Shown here one piece after another: positions 33,694 to 43,089 of a stretch of DNA of 64,000 nucleotides. The translations under genes were made by a program, and so were the position numbers. Under the pieces are notes generated by a model. The model ran no database searches, had not been told where the DNA came from, and worked only from the letters and a program-made list of their open reading frames with translations. Location of the stretch: NCBI RefSeq assembly GCF_003184905.1, contig NZ_QFRU01000004.1, positions 281,085-345,084 on the forward strand. Direction: 5' to 3'. This DNA is from Bacillus sp. CGMCC 1.16541 (lineage in GTDB: Bacteria > Bacillota > Bacilli > Bacillales > Bacillaceae_H). Within the stretch, counting starts at the first letter, position 1, and the number at the start of each line of letters is the position of its first letter.

Positions 33694-36600
33694 TTACTTA
33701 ACGTGTTGAAGTGATTCGACTAATACTTTCGCAGATTGTGCTCGTGTTAAACGCTCTCTCGGTGCGAAAGTTCCATTGGCTTTGCCAGAGATAATATTTA
33801 ACGCTTTTAATGCTCCAATCGCTTCTCGCGCATAGGGAGAGATCTTATCATAATCTTTAAATGCTTTATAGTCACCTGTTGGAACCTCTACTTTTTGGTG
33901 ATCATAAAGTCTTGTGATGATAAGAGCCATTTGCTCACGTGTAATCGGAGCGTTTGGTTTAAAAAAGCCATCGTCTCCTTTTACAAGCCCCATCTCTGCT
34001 GCTTTTAATACATAAGGCGTATAGTACTCGCCTTGTTTTACATCTTTAAACGTTTCGTTAGATGCTGCTGCTTCAACTTTCAACGCTCGTCCGATCATCG
34101 TGACAAACTGAGCGCGTGTGACAGATTTTCCTGGTTGAAATTCAGTCGGTGTAACCCCTGTTGTCACTTCTTGATCAACAAGCTCTTGAATGTAAGGTTT
34201 TGCCCACTCGTAGCCAGCTGGTACATCGTTGAACGGGAATTTCCCTTGATTTGAACCTGTGTTTCCTTCTAACACGAACGTGCTAAGAGCTGGAATTGTT
34301 ATGACATTTCCTTTTATTTTTTTGATTGCTTTTGTACCTGCTTTTTCTCCGTTCACAAGCAATGACCAATCACTTTTACCAGGAAGCGTAATTGTCATTG
34401 CTTCTTTGTTTGCATTGTGAATGACTGCGAGTTGTTTTGCTGCATTCTTTTTCGCTGGATCTGTTAACGTGTACGCTACGACATTTTTAGGCGCTTGAAC
34501 AAACGATACATGTTGTTTGATTTCTTCAGCAGTCGCCATACGGAATGCCGGATACTGTTTGCGTAATTCAATTAAACCTTTCATGTACTCGACTTCTTCG
34601 TTAAACGCACCTCGACGCACCCAGTCTAATTGGTTGACCGCATCAGGTGATTTGTAGCTGTTATGGTCGCCGCCTTTTGTGCGCATGAACTCTTGACCAG
34701 CGTGAATGAATGACATTCCTTGTGATGTTAAAATGATCGATGATGCTAATTTATGCATTTGCTTACGCTCTTGCTCTGTTGCGTCTGGGTTTGTTAAAAG
34801 TAACTTATCCCATAATGTGTGGTTATCGTGCGCTTCCACATACGTAACGACTTGTTCAGGGTCTTTGTACGTCGCAGTAGCAGCATTATAGTCAAGACCA
34901 GCTACTACGCTTTTCCTCATGATATCTTCCATGCCTTGCTTGCCATTGACAAAGCCACTTTCCTCATCATAGAACACGCTTCCTTTTAATCCATCACGAA
35001 TCGTGTCGTTAAAGTGTGCCACACCTGGCATTTTGCCTGCATTTTTTTGATTGGCTTTTTGGTCAGCAGGGAGTGGGGTATTTAAGTCCCAACCTTCGCC
35101 TAGAATGATGATGCTTGGGTCAATTTTGTTTAATGCTTTGCGAACTTCATTCATTGTTTCAACATCATGAATTCCCATTAAATCAAAGCGAAATCCATCT
35201 AAATTGTACTCAGTTGCCCAATAAGTAACAGAATCGACAATGAATTTGCGCATCATGTTGCGCTCTGAAGCCGTATCATTTCCAACACCGGTTCCATTTG
35301 CTAATGTTCCGTCTTCGTTATAACGGAAGTAATAGCCAGGAACAAGCTGATTAAAGTTTGACTCGTTTACTGCATACATATGGTTGTACACAACATCCAT
35401 AATGACACGTAAATCATTTTGATGTAGCGATTGCACCATTTGCTTCATTTCATGAATACGCACTTTGGGTTCGTATGGATTGGTTGAATAAGAACCTTCT
35501 GGTGCATTGTAGTTTTTAGGGTCATACCCCCAGTTGTATTGAGGTTGATCTAGCTTTGTTTCATCAACTGTACGATAGTCGTAGATTGGAATAAACTGAA
35601 CGTGTGTTGCACCTAAGTCCTTAATATGGTCTAATCCTGTCTTCACACCACCTGGACCCTTCGTTCCTTCTTCCGTTACCCCTAAAAATTTCCCTTTATG
35701 TTGAATGCCACTGTCTTTATGAATAGATAAGTCACGAACGTGTAATTCATAAATAATCGCATCTTCTGGCTTTTGTAAAGCTGGCTTTTTCGCCGGCCAC
35801 TTTTTTGGATTCGTTGAGCTTAAGTCCGCAACGGCTCCTTTGTCACCGTTTACTGTTACAGCACGAACATACGGATCGACTGCTTCATTCCACTTGTCGC
35901 CAATCTTTACTTTATACGTGTAAATGAGACCATCTTGGTCACCTTTTAATTCTGCTGTCCATGTTCCTTTTTCAGTTTGTTTCATGTCGATTTCTGTGCC
36001 TGTCGTGTCATCCCACTTTTTATATGTAACAAGTTTTGCTTCACTTGCTGTTGGGGCCCACAGACGAAAGGCTGTTTTTTCTTTTGTATACGTATTTCCT
36101 AAATCGTTGCCTTGATAATAAAACAACTCGTCAAACTCTTTTGAACGTACAGCTGCTCCTACTTCTACAGTGGCCTCTCCAAATAACGCTTTTGAAACCG
36201 TATATGATTTCGTTAAATCAAGGTTTTCTTTTGTCATAATTCGAACTTTATTGGTCGTTTCATCTTTGCCGTTAAAAGGTACGACTTCTTTAATTTCAGC
36301 ACCTTTCAATGTAATACCAGCATTTGTACCTTCATTTACCTTAAAAGGCACATTCGTTTCAAACGTAATTTCATTCATTTTATCAATGGCTGCTTTTACA
36401 ACTTTTGGATTACGATCAATAACAGATGGATCGTAAAACACTCGTTCCATTCCTTGTGCAATCCAAATTTCAGCAGAACCATCTTCATTAAACTTTGTCA
36501 CATAACGATCATTAAACTCTTTATTTGCCCACTCATTGCCTTCTACACTTTGGCGAACAATAAACCCAACTTTCTTGATGCCTTCTGGATCTGACAACTC

Positions 36601-37185
36601 GACGGTTGCGACTTTTCCAAACTCATCTTCTTCCGTAAATTGAACAGCTTGTCCATCTTTTCCTTCTGGCCACATCCATAGGTTCCAGCCGTCGTAGTTT
36701 TGATCATAACGAGAATAATGGATTGTCAGTTTGACTTTTTCATATGATGGGAAATCACGATATTCTCCATCTGGTGGCTCTGTATACGTCGTTGTATCTC
36801 CACCTTTTATCCATACTTCTCCTTCACCATTTTGAATGTTAATCCAACGGTCTTCTCCATCTTTTTCCCATGTATCTGTACGGACAATAAATCCGACACG
36901 TTTCACATCTCCTGGTACTTCAATTTCAGCATATTTGCCAAATGCATCTTCCCCTGTAAACTCATAGGCTTTCCCATCCCCGCCTTCTGGCCATACCCAT
37001 AAATTCCAGTCTTTTGTATTTTCAGGCTTCTCCTGATAATGAATAATCACTTTTGTTGCACTTGCAAGCGTTTGCATTGGAAAACTCGAAAAAATAGATG
37101 CAATCATTGCAAGCACCGTTACTATCGCAAACCAACGTTTTGCTCTCACGGTACCCCATCCCCTCTTTAATCTAGTAAAGAACAA
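33694..37185 (-). CDS. pulA: Cell-surface type I pullulanase with SLH domains
   Basis: A 1163-residue secreted enzyme hydrolysing alpha-1,6 links in pullulan and branched starch. Order: signal peptide (1-43, ends TLASA), CBM41 at about 45-140 and a second at 150-250 (both with WNLWxWPEG), an Ig-like region, CBM48-like domain (about 365-455), and a GH13_14 catalytic domain (about 475-905). The pullulanase motif YNWGYDP is at 550-556. The catalytic triad is Asp668 (GFRFDLMG), Glu697 (ILGEGWD) and Asp787 (VEAHDNHT). Three S-layer homology domains (about 985-1160) anchor it to the wall. Flanked by an operator matching the PTS one and a strong terminator. Confidence 0.95.
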   Translation of the reverse strand: MFFTRLKRGWGTVRAKRWFAIVTVLAMIASIFSSFPMQTLASATKVIIHYQEKPENTKDWNLWVWPEGGDGKAYEFTGEDAFGKYAEIEVPGDVKRVGFIVRTDTWEKDGEDRWINIQNGEGEVWIKGGDTTTYTEPPDGEYRDFPSYEKVKLTIHYSRYDQNYDGWNLWMWPEGKDGQAVQFTEEDEFGKVATVELSDPEGIKKVGFIVRQSVEGNEWANKEFNDRYVTKFNEDGSAEIWIAQGMERVFYDPSVIDRNPKVVKAAIDKMNEITFETNVPFKVNEGTNAGITLKGAEIKEVVPFNGKDETTNKVRIMTKENLDLTKSYTVSKALFGEATVEVGAAVRSKEFDELFYYQGNDLGNTYTKEKTAFRLWAPTASEAKLVTYKKWDDTTGTEIDMKQTEKGTWTAELKGDQDGLIYTYKVKIGDKWNEAVDPYVRAVTVNGDKGAVADLSSTNPKKWPAKKPALQKPEDAIIYELHVRDLSIHKDSGIQHKGKFLGVTEEGTKGPGGVKTGLDHIKDLGATHVQFIPIYDYRTVDETKLDQPQYNWGYDPKNYNAPEGSYSTNPYEPKVRIHEMKQMVQSLHQNDLRVIMDVVYNHMYAVNESNFNQLVPGYYFRYNEDGTLANGTGVGNDTASERNMMRKFIVDSVTYWATEYNLDGFRFDLMGIHDVETMNEVRKALNKIDPSIIILGEGWDLNTPLPADQKANQKNAGKMPGVAHFNDTIRDGLKGSVFYDEESGFVNGKQGMEDIMRKSVVAGLDYNAATATYKDPEQVVTYVEAHDNHTLWDKLLLTNPDATEQERKQMHKLASSIILTSQGMSFIHAGQEFMRTKGGDHNSYKSPDAVNQLDWVRRGAFNEEVEYMKGLIELRKQYPAFRMATAEEIKQHVSFVQAPKNVVAYTLTDPAKKNAAKQLAVIHNANKEAMTITLPGKSDWSLLVNGEKAGTKAIKKIKGNVITIPALSTFVLEGNTGSNQGKFPFNDVPAGYEWAKPYIQELVDQEVTTGVTPTEFQPGKSVTRAQFVTMIGRALKVEAAASNETFKDVKQGEYYTPYVLKAAEMGLVKGDDGFFKPNAPITREQMALIITRLYDHQKVEVPTGDYKAFKDYDKISPYAREAIGALKALNIISGKANGTFAPRERLTRAQSAKVLVESLQHVK

Positions 37186-37202
37186 CTCTATTATATAAAA
37201 AA

Positions 37203-37216
37203 TGGAAACGTTTGCA
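37203..37216. promoter_or_regulatory. cre/LacI-type operator upstream of pulA
   Basis: TGGAAACGTTTGCA lies 18 bases before the pulA ATG. On the minus strand it reads TGCAAACGTTTCCA, nearly the same as the PTS operator TGCAAACGGTTGCA at 24233. It also fits a relaxed cre consensus. It may be bound by CcpA, a maltose-type LacI regulator, or both. Confidence 0.65.
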
Positions 37217-37329
37217 CAATAAAATTATTTGAATTTTTCATTTTGGAGACTATAGTCCTATCTTTCATCCTTCTCATTTTAACCAGTAAAGCTATAATAA
37301 AAAGAGGAACAAATTAGAAGGAGATTTCT

Positions 37330-38655
37330 ATGAATACAAGTGTCGAAAAACGAGAATTTAAAATCGAGCGGTACGGATTAGAAGCGGTCCCAAAAGAGCT
37401 TCGGCAAACAAAATGGTATGAGTATGCGAGTTTACAAGCCGCTTTTGCTGTCAATGCTGGTAATTTTCTCGTACCTGCTTTCGCCGTTTTACAAGGTGGC
37501 CTTTCGGTTATGTCTGCAATTGTCTCCACTACAATAGGAGCCACACTAGCTTTTTGGCTCGTTTCTTTTTTATCACTGCCAGGGGCGCAGCATGGTATTC
37601 CTGCTCAATTTGCCATTCGGTCCATTTTAGGGATAAAAGGTACACAATGGGTTTCATCTCCCATCCGCTCCATTACATCTTTATATTGGTTTAGTGTTCA
37701 AGTCATTGGCGGAGCCTACGTTGTACAAGAGGTAGTCGTACACTCATTTGGATGGTATGTTCCATTTGCACTTATCACGTTATTACTTAGTAGCATCATG
37801 ATTTTACTCTCTCTCATTGGATTTGATGCGGTTAAAAGCGTCACCAGAAAGTTCTTTCCCGTTTTATTAATCGGGCAAGTCGTGATGATTATTTTGTTTG
37901 TTCAGTCTGATGCATTTACGACGACAGATCTTTCTTCTAGCACATCGTCGTCCTTTTTAACGATGAGCTTTTTTGCTAGTTTAGCATTTATGCAGTATGT
38001 ATCAGGTGTAAGTGCTGCTTCTGATATGACGCGGTACGCCAAATCCACAAAACATGGATTTTATGGCGTTTTAGTTGGAAATGTATGGGGATTTCTTGTC
38101 ACAGCTGTTTTAGGTGCATTTAGTGCAGTCCTTTTTCAACATGTCAATCCGTATGTCGCAGCTATGTCACTGACGACGTCAAAGTGGCTCATTGCGTTTA
38201 TTTTACTATGTACGCTTTTATCGATGATTTCGATTAACTTAAGCAATGCCTATACGGGTAGCCTTAGTTTATTAAATAGCTTTCCAGCTCTAGGTAGAAT
38301 AAAAGCAGCTCTTTTATTTGGAGTGTTTGCGCTCATTTTAAGCATGCTTCCACAACTTGTGAATGAAGCGAAAACATACATTGCGTTACTGGGAGCCTTT
38401 ATTATTCCGCTTTCAGCCGTCATTGTCACAGACTTTTTATGGATAAAAAAGAAGCAAATTGACTTAATATCTCTCACTCAAAAAAATCGATCGATGAATA
38501 AAATCGCATTTTTTCATCTATTTATCGGAATCATTTTATACTTTACCATTCCAGAATCTATCTCTCCGGGATTTATGACATTTCTATTCATTTCACTGAG
38601 TTACGGATTGAGTTACAGATGGTTGACGAAACAAAAAAACAATGCCAACGTTTAA
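37330..38655 (+). CDS. NCS1 family purine/cytosine-type permease
   Basis: A 441-residue membrane protein with about twelve helices. The N terminus (FKIERYGLEAVPKELRQTKWYEYASLQAAFAVNAGNFLVPA) and the early PGAQHGIPAQFAIRSILG motif are typical of NCS1 nucleobase:cation symporters, similar to B. subtilis YxlA. Substrates may be cytosine, a purine or a related vitamin; this cannot be told from sequence. AGAAGGAGA precedes the ATG. Monocistronic, ending at a strong terminator. Confidence 0.88.
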   Translation: MNTSVEKREFKIERYGLEAVPKELRQTKWYEYASLQAAFAVNAGNFLVPAFAVLQGGLSVMSAIVSTTIGATLAFWLVSFLSLPGAQHGIPAQFAIRSILGIKGTQWVSSPIRSITSLYWFSVQVIGGAYVVQEVVVHSFGWYVPFALITLLLSSIMILLSLIGFDAVKSVTRKFFPVLLIGQVVMIILFVQSDAFTTTDLSSSTSSSFLTMSFFASLAFMQYVSGVSAASDMTRYAKSTKHGFYGVLVGNVWGFLVTAVLGAFSAVLFQHVNPYVAAMSLTTSKWLIAFILLCTLLSMISINLSNAYTGSLSLLNSFPALGRIKAALLFGVFALILSMLPQLVNEAKTYIALLGAFIIPLSAVIVTDFLWIKKKQIDLISLTQKNRSMNKIAFFHLFIGIILYFTIPESISPGFMTFLFISLSYGLSYRWLTKQKNNANV

Positions 38656-38661
38656 CGACAT

Positions 38662-38697
38662 AAATACCCCCCTGTTTTTTATAACAGGGGGATATTT
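38662..38697. terminator. Bidirectional terminator, permease/desaturase
   Basis: CCCCCTGTT pairs with AACAGGGGG, extended by A/T pairs, between converging genes. Confidence 0.9.
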
Positions 38698-38703
38698 TAC
38701 TTT

Positions 38704-39795
38704 CTACATTGTTTTTTTCTTTTTAGATGGAAGCACTTGGTCTTTTAGTTCTTCTACTCGATATTTAATATTTTGGGGGTCAAGGCCGTGACCGAGTGAA
38801 CCATACATTTTATTTTGATACGGGTCGACTAGTTCGCTTCCTTGATAGTAGACGCGCGGCGTTTTCCAAAGTGCAATCATCGCTTTCATAAATGACATCT
38901 CATGATAGCGGTCTGGCCACATTCGTTTAATATGATGTTTCACTAACGGATAGTATTTCGGGTTCATTCCTGGGAATAAGTGGTGCTCTGTATGATACGA
39001 AAAGTTAAAGTGAAGAACATCTACCCACTTCGGTACAGTGACCGTTAAGCAGTTTGCTAATGGATCATTAACCGGAACTAATGGATTTAAGCGGTGATTG
39101 GTTGCAATGTAAGACATGACAATAAAGTTTGCAATTAGTAACGGTAATAAAAATGCGAAAAACCACTTTGTCGGCCCCATGATAAATAGCAGAGTAATCC
39201 ACGTTGCCCATGGAAGAATCAGTTGAAGCCAAACCCCTGGACGTTTTGTAGGCTTAAATTCACTGATGTAAAGCTTAAACATTTTCGTAGAATGAAGAGA
39301 AAACGAGATCGCTAAAAAGCAAAAACTCGCAAACGCTCGAAATGAATGCGGAATGCGATAGACCCAACGTAAAAATCGACTTCTAGCAATTTTATCGACC
39401 GTTGGCCATGCATCTGGATCTTTCTCTTCATCTTGCGTATGAATATGGTGATTCATGTTATGCCACTTTCTCCACAGTCGAGGTCCAACACTCAACGGGA
39501 AAAACGAAACAGCTCCTAAAAAGTCACGAAGCCATGCTTTTCGCACAACCGTACCATGTAAAATTTCGTGTCCTAAAAACCCCATTGCAGCAAAGCTAGA
39601 ACCTAAAATAACGGATATGCCCAGGCTAATCCATGAATTTAATTCTAGTAATCCAATTGTCAAAAATCCCCCAATTACCACCAGAAGATAAGCAAGCCCT
39701 CCTAGAAGACGAGTGGGGACAGGCTTAAATGCTTTTTTAGGAAGGTGAGGAGCAACTCTCGCTGCATACCATCCAAATGTTTTTAACTCTTTCAT
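38704..39795 (-). CDS. Membrane acyl-lipid fatty acid desaturase
   Basis: A 363-residue integral membrane di-iron desaturase. The three histidine boxes are visible: GHEILHGT (HxxxH), KWHNMNHHIHT (HxxxHH) and SYHTEHHLFPG (HxxHH). Several hydrophobic segments lie between them. Such enzymes introduce double bonds into phospholipid acyl chains and are often cold induced. No DesK/DesR pair lies nearby. ATG 39795 is chosen for the AAGGAG ribosome site; the frame extends to 39819. Confidence 0.92.
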   Translation of the reverse strand: MKELKTFGWYAARVAPHLPKKAFKPVPTRLLGGLAYLLVVIGGFLTIGLLELNSWISLGISVILGSSFAAMGFLGHEILHGTVVRKAWLRDFLGAVSFFPLSVGPRLWRKWHNMNHHIHTQDEEKDPDAWPTVDKIARSRFLRWVYRIPHSFRAFASFCFLAISFSLHSTKMFKLYISEFKPTKRPGVWLQLILPWATWITLLFIMGPTKWFFAFLLPLLIANFIVMSYIATNHRLNPLVPVNDPLANCLTVTVPKWVDVLHFNFSYHTEHHLFPGMNPKYYPLVKHHIKRMWPDRYHEMSFMKAMIALWKTPRVYYQGSELVDPYQNKMYGSLGHGLDPQNIKYRVEELKDQVLPSKKKKTM

Positions 39796-40121
39796 TCTAT
39801 TAGCTCCTTCCATTTTCAACTCCTATTACTCTCAATGACTATGACATCCACTCATGTTGCTGAAAATGAAGAAACCATTCATTTTATCGTTTCGAATTTT
39901 CTAACTATTTAAGACGCGAACGTGCAACATGTTAATCATTCATCTCAACATTTAGTACCTACTTCTAACCACAACTATTATGTTATCAATAGATTTTCAT
40001 AGTTGTCAATTAATTTTATTACTTGGTTCTAAGTGAAGGTTATAACTTCTAGTATAAATCCTTTTTCACCTTTGTTCGTTATGCTTGAAAATAGTGATTA
40101 CACCTCTTTCATATCATAAAC
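39796..40121. other. Intergenic region upstream of the desaturase, no gene seen
   Basis: AT-rich, with no supported frame on either strand. It must carry the desaturase promoter on the minus strand, but no clear -35/-10 pair or DesR-like site could be assigned. Confidence 0.5.
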
Positions 40122-40164
40122 AAAAAGCCACCCTTCTACAGGTTGACTTGTAAAAGAGTGGCTT
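40122..40164 (-). terminator. Terminator of the DEAD-box helicase gene
   Basis: On the minus strand AAGCCACTCTTTTAC pairs with GTAGAAGGGTGGCTT (a few mismatches) and is followed by TTTTG. Confidence 0.85.
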
Positions 40165-40170
40165 CACACG

Positions 40171-41487
40171 TTATTGTGAGTGGCGTTTCGGACGAGACGA
40201 TCGTTTTGGTTTTGAGGTGGCTGATCGCTTTTGACTTGAGTAAGACTTTTCATTGCTTGGCTTGGCTTTTCGTTTCTGACCGCCTCTACTCGTGTGGCTT
40301 TTGCTTTCTTTCTTTTCACGTTGGTGTTGTTTTTCTGTTGGTGCATGTTGTTCATTCGTTGTTTCGAGTTCAATCGTTTTTCGCTTAATCGTCTGCTCGA
40401 TTCCCTTTTCAATAAGTTGAAGGTATCCTCGGTCTTTCGGCGCAACAAATGTAACAGCTACTCCTGACCCGCCGGCGCGACCCGTTCGACCAATACGATG
40501 AATATAACTTTCCACATCTTCTGGAATGTCATAGTTAAACACATGGGTAACTCCTTCAACATCAAGTCCGCGAGCCGCTACGTCTGTCGCAACTAGAAAT
40601 TGAATGTCAGCTGAACGGAAGCGTTCCATTACTTTTTCACGCTTATTTTGAGATAAATCACCGTGAAGCTCATCAGCATTATAACCATGTTGCTTTAATG
40701 CCTCATACAACTTACTAACACGTCGCTTTGTACGGCAAAAAATGACAGCTAAAAACGGTCGATACATATCAAGAACGTGAAACAGTGAGGCTTGTTTTGC
40801 TCGATCGGTCGTTTCAATAACAGATTGCTTAATATCTGTCAGGGTAATTTGTGTACTTTCTACTTTTACTTTTTCAGGTTTGTTCATATAGGCTTTTGCT
40901 AAACGCTGAATCTCATTCGGCATCGTTGCTGAAAACAGCATCGTTTGGCGATGTGAGCTTGTTGCCTTAATAATGTCTTCTACTTCATGTAAAAAGCCGA
41001 TGTGAAGCATTTGATCAGCTTCATCTAAGACAAGGTGAGTTGCTGTGGAAAGGTCAAGGGTTTGTCTTCTCATATGATCAAGAATTCTACCAGGTGTTCC
41101 AATGACAAGATGTACACCTCCACTTAACTTCTTAATTTGTCGTTCCACATCTTGTCCACCGTATACAGCAAGTACATTAACATCCTTCTTGTAGGCGAGA
41201 ACTTTCTTAATTTCATTTGTAATTTGAAGCGCTAACTCCCTTGTTGGAGCAACAATTAACCCTTGCACTTCAGCCTTATGTGTATCTATCCTTTGAATCA
41301 TCGGCAGTGCAAACGCGAGCGTCTTCCCTGTACCGGTTTGTGCTTGAGCAACAACGTCTTTCCCCTCAAGTAAACGCGGAATGGACGCTTCTTGCACAGG
41401 TGTTGGTTGGGCAATTCCGTTCTCTCTTAATGCTCGGTTTAATTCTTGGTCAATTCCTAACTGTAAAAAGTCTTGCAAATAAGACAC
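40171..41487 (-). CDS. DEAD-box RNA helicase
   Basis: A 438-residue SF2 helicase. Motifs in order: Q motif [20 protein letters not shown], Ia PTRELALQ, Ib [50 protein letters not shown]. The C-terminal 75 residues are a basic, Ser/Lys/Arg-rich tail ([17 protein letters not shown]...RPKRHSQ) likely to bind RNA. It resembles the RhlE/CshA group. In Bacillus these act in cold adaptation, ribosome assembly and RNA decay. I do not assign a symbol because the paralogues are hard to separate. Confidence 0.92.
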   Translation of the reverse strand: MSYLQDFLQLGIDQELNRALRENGIAQPTPVQEASIPRLLEGKDVVAQAQTGTGKTLAFALPMIQRIDTHKAEVQGLIVAPTRELALQITNEIKKVLAYKKDVNVLAVYGGQDVERQIKKLSGGVHLVIGTPGRILDHMRRQTLDLSTATHLVLDEADQMLHIGFLHEVEDIIKATSSHRQTMLFSATMPNEIQRLAKAYMNKPEKVKVESTQITLTDIKQSVIETTDRAKQASLFHVLDMYRPFLAVIFCRTKRRVSKLYEALKQHGYNADELHGDLSQNKREKVMERFRSADIQFLVATDVAARGLDVEGVTHVFNYDIPEDVESYIHRIGRTGRAGGSGVAVTFVAPKDRGYLQLIEKGIEQTIKRKTIELETTNEQHAPTEKQHQREKKESKSHTSRGGQKRKAKPSNEKSYSSQKRSATSKPKRSSRPKRHSQ

Positions 41488-41553
41488 CTCTTCTTTTCTT
41501 TTTTTATTTCCTAGGTGATAAAACTAGACAAAACACGACACAATCACTTGTTT

Positions 41554-42753
41554 TTACTTGTCGATTTTTTTAATAAAAACAACCTTCAAGTAATCGCCTT
41601 CTTTGAACTCTTTAATCGTTTTAAAGTCTGATGGCAATGAAAACTCTTCAAGTAGCTGATAGTTCATTTTCATCTCTTTGAATGCATCTTTAATAAATCC
41701 TTTAAACTTCTTCATACCAAAGGAGCTACAGTTTGTCGAAGCAACAATTGTTCCACCATTTTCTGTGATTGCAATCGCTTCTTTTAGTAAGTTTTTGTAG
41801 CCTTTTGACGCACTAAACGTGAATTTTTTTGATCGTGCAAAGCTTGGTGGATCTAGGATAACCGTATCAAAGGTTAACTCTTTTTTTACTGCATATTTAA
41901 AGTATTTGAACACATCTTCCACAATAATATCCTGTGCTTCGTAATCAATTTCGTTCATGCTAAATTGTTCAATTGTTTTATTCAGACTTCGATTTGCTAA
42001 ATCTACACTCGTTGTTTTAGCTGCTCCACCTAATGCGGCAAATACAGAAAAGGCACCTGTATAGGAAAAGGTATTCAGAACGGTTCTTCCTTTTGAATAC
42101 TTTTCTAAAATTGTTTGACGAACGTTGCGTTGATCTAAAAAGACACCTACCATGGCCCCTTCATTAAAATACACCGCGAAATTCACGTCATTTTCTTTAA
42201 CGATGAGTGGGAACTCACCTCTTTCTCCAGCTACAAACTCATCATCTTCAATATACTGACCACCTGTATGAAAACGTTTCTTTTCATAAATCCCCTTAAA
42301 TTCAACAAGCTCTTTTAATGCTTCAATAATCAATGGCTGAAATGTATAAATGCCTTTGCTGTACCAATTAAACAAATAGTACCCATCAAAATACTCTAAC
42401 GTAAATCCGCCAATTCCATCTCCTTCTCCGTTAAACACACGAAAAGCCGTTGTATCTGTCGATTGATAAAAAGAAGAACGCGCCTGGATGGCTGCTGCTA
42501 ACTTTTGTTTAAAAAAAGCCTGGTTAAATGACTCGTTTCGGTTGTAGCTAATCACCCATCCATACCCTTTATTTTGTCGACCATAATATCCTTTCCCGAT
42601 AAACTTCTTATTTTCGTCTACTAGTGTCACAATCGTTCCTTCTGAATCAAGACCCTTACTGTTCTTTAATGCTTCTTTATGAATAAGAGGATATCCCTCT
42701 TTATACTTACTACTAAATGTTTCATTCACTTGTAGCGTTACTTCTACGCTCAT
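41554..42753 (-). CDS. Class I SAM-dependent rRNA methyltransferase (RlmI/YwbD-like)
   Basis: A protein of 399 residues from the chosen start. An N-terminal PUA-like domain (HKEALKNSKGLDSEGTIVTLVDENKKFIGKGYY) is followed by the RlmI central region (GEGDGIGGFTLEYFDGYYLFNWYSKG). The Rossmann methyltransferase has VLNTFSYTGAFSVFAALGGA and the catalytic-type motif DTVILDPPSFARSKK. E. coli RlmI makes 5-methylcytosine in 23S rRNA; the target here is inferred only. Start 42753 is preferred over 42801 because upstream codons lack a ribosome site. Confidence 0.88.
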   Translation of the reverse strand: MSVEVTLQVNETFSSKYKEGYPLIHKEALKNSKGLDSEGTIVTLVDENKKFIGKGYYGRQNKGYGWVISYNRNESFNQAFFKQKLAAAIQARSSFYQSTDTTAFRVFNGEGDGIGGFTLEYFDGYYLFNWYSKGIYTFQPLIIEALKELVEFKGIYEKKRFHTGGQYIEDDEFVAGERGEFPLIVKENDVNFAVYFNEGAMVGVFLDQRNVRQTILEKYSKGRTVLNTFSYTGAFSVFAALGGAAKTTSVDLANRSLNKTIEQFSMNEIDYEAQDIIVEDVFKYFKYAVKKELTFDTVILDPPSFARSKKFTFSASKGYKNLLKEAIAITENGGTIVASTNCSSFGMKKFKGFIKDAFKEMKMNYQLLEEFSLPSDFKTIKEFKEGDYLKVVFIKKIDK

Positions 42754-42954
42754 TCGTTTCATCCTATCTCTCATTTTTTGCCCAATGGGACGTTTGCACA
42801 TCTTCTAACTATAACAGATATCTACTTTCTCTTCAGTTTCTTCTTAATTCTGAAGTCTATAAAAATACTTATTTATCACCTATTGTTTCTTTTAATTAGA
42901 AATTTATTCAAAACTCTAAAGATGCGCATTCCTTTACACCTAAATGTTTTACTA

Positions 42955-42992
42955 TTTTAGTAAATTGTATAACCTATACAATTTATCTAAAA
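42955..42992. repeat. Long AT-rich inverted repeat upstream of dtpT
   Basis: TTTTAG-TAAATTGTATA pairs with TATACAATTTATCTAAAA with a one-base bulge around ACC, giving arms of about 17 bp. It lies 43 bases before the predicted -35 of dtpT. It could be an operator or the end of an upstream transcript. The rest of the 336-base gap 42754-43089 has no supported gene. Confidence 0.6.
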
Positions 42993-43034
42993 TTTGTTTA
43001 AAAACCCTTTATTATTACTTTTCCAAATATTTCT

Positions 43035-43064
43035 TTGACAACACATCACAACTAAAAGTATTAT
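43035..43064 (+). promoter_or_regulatory. Sigma-A promoter of dtpT
   Basis: Consensus TTGACA (43035-43040), an 18-base spacer and TATTAT (43059-43064), 26 bases before the start codon. Confidence 0.65.
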
Positions 43065-43089
43065 ATTAAAAGAATAAGGAGGTTACCCT

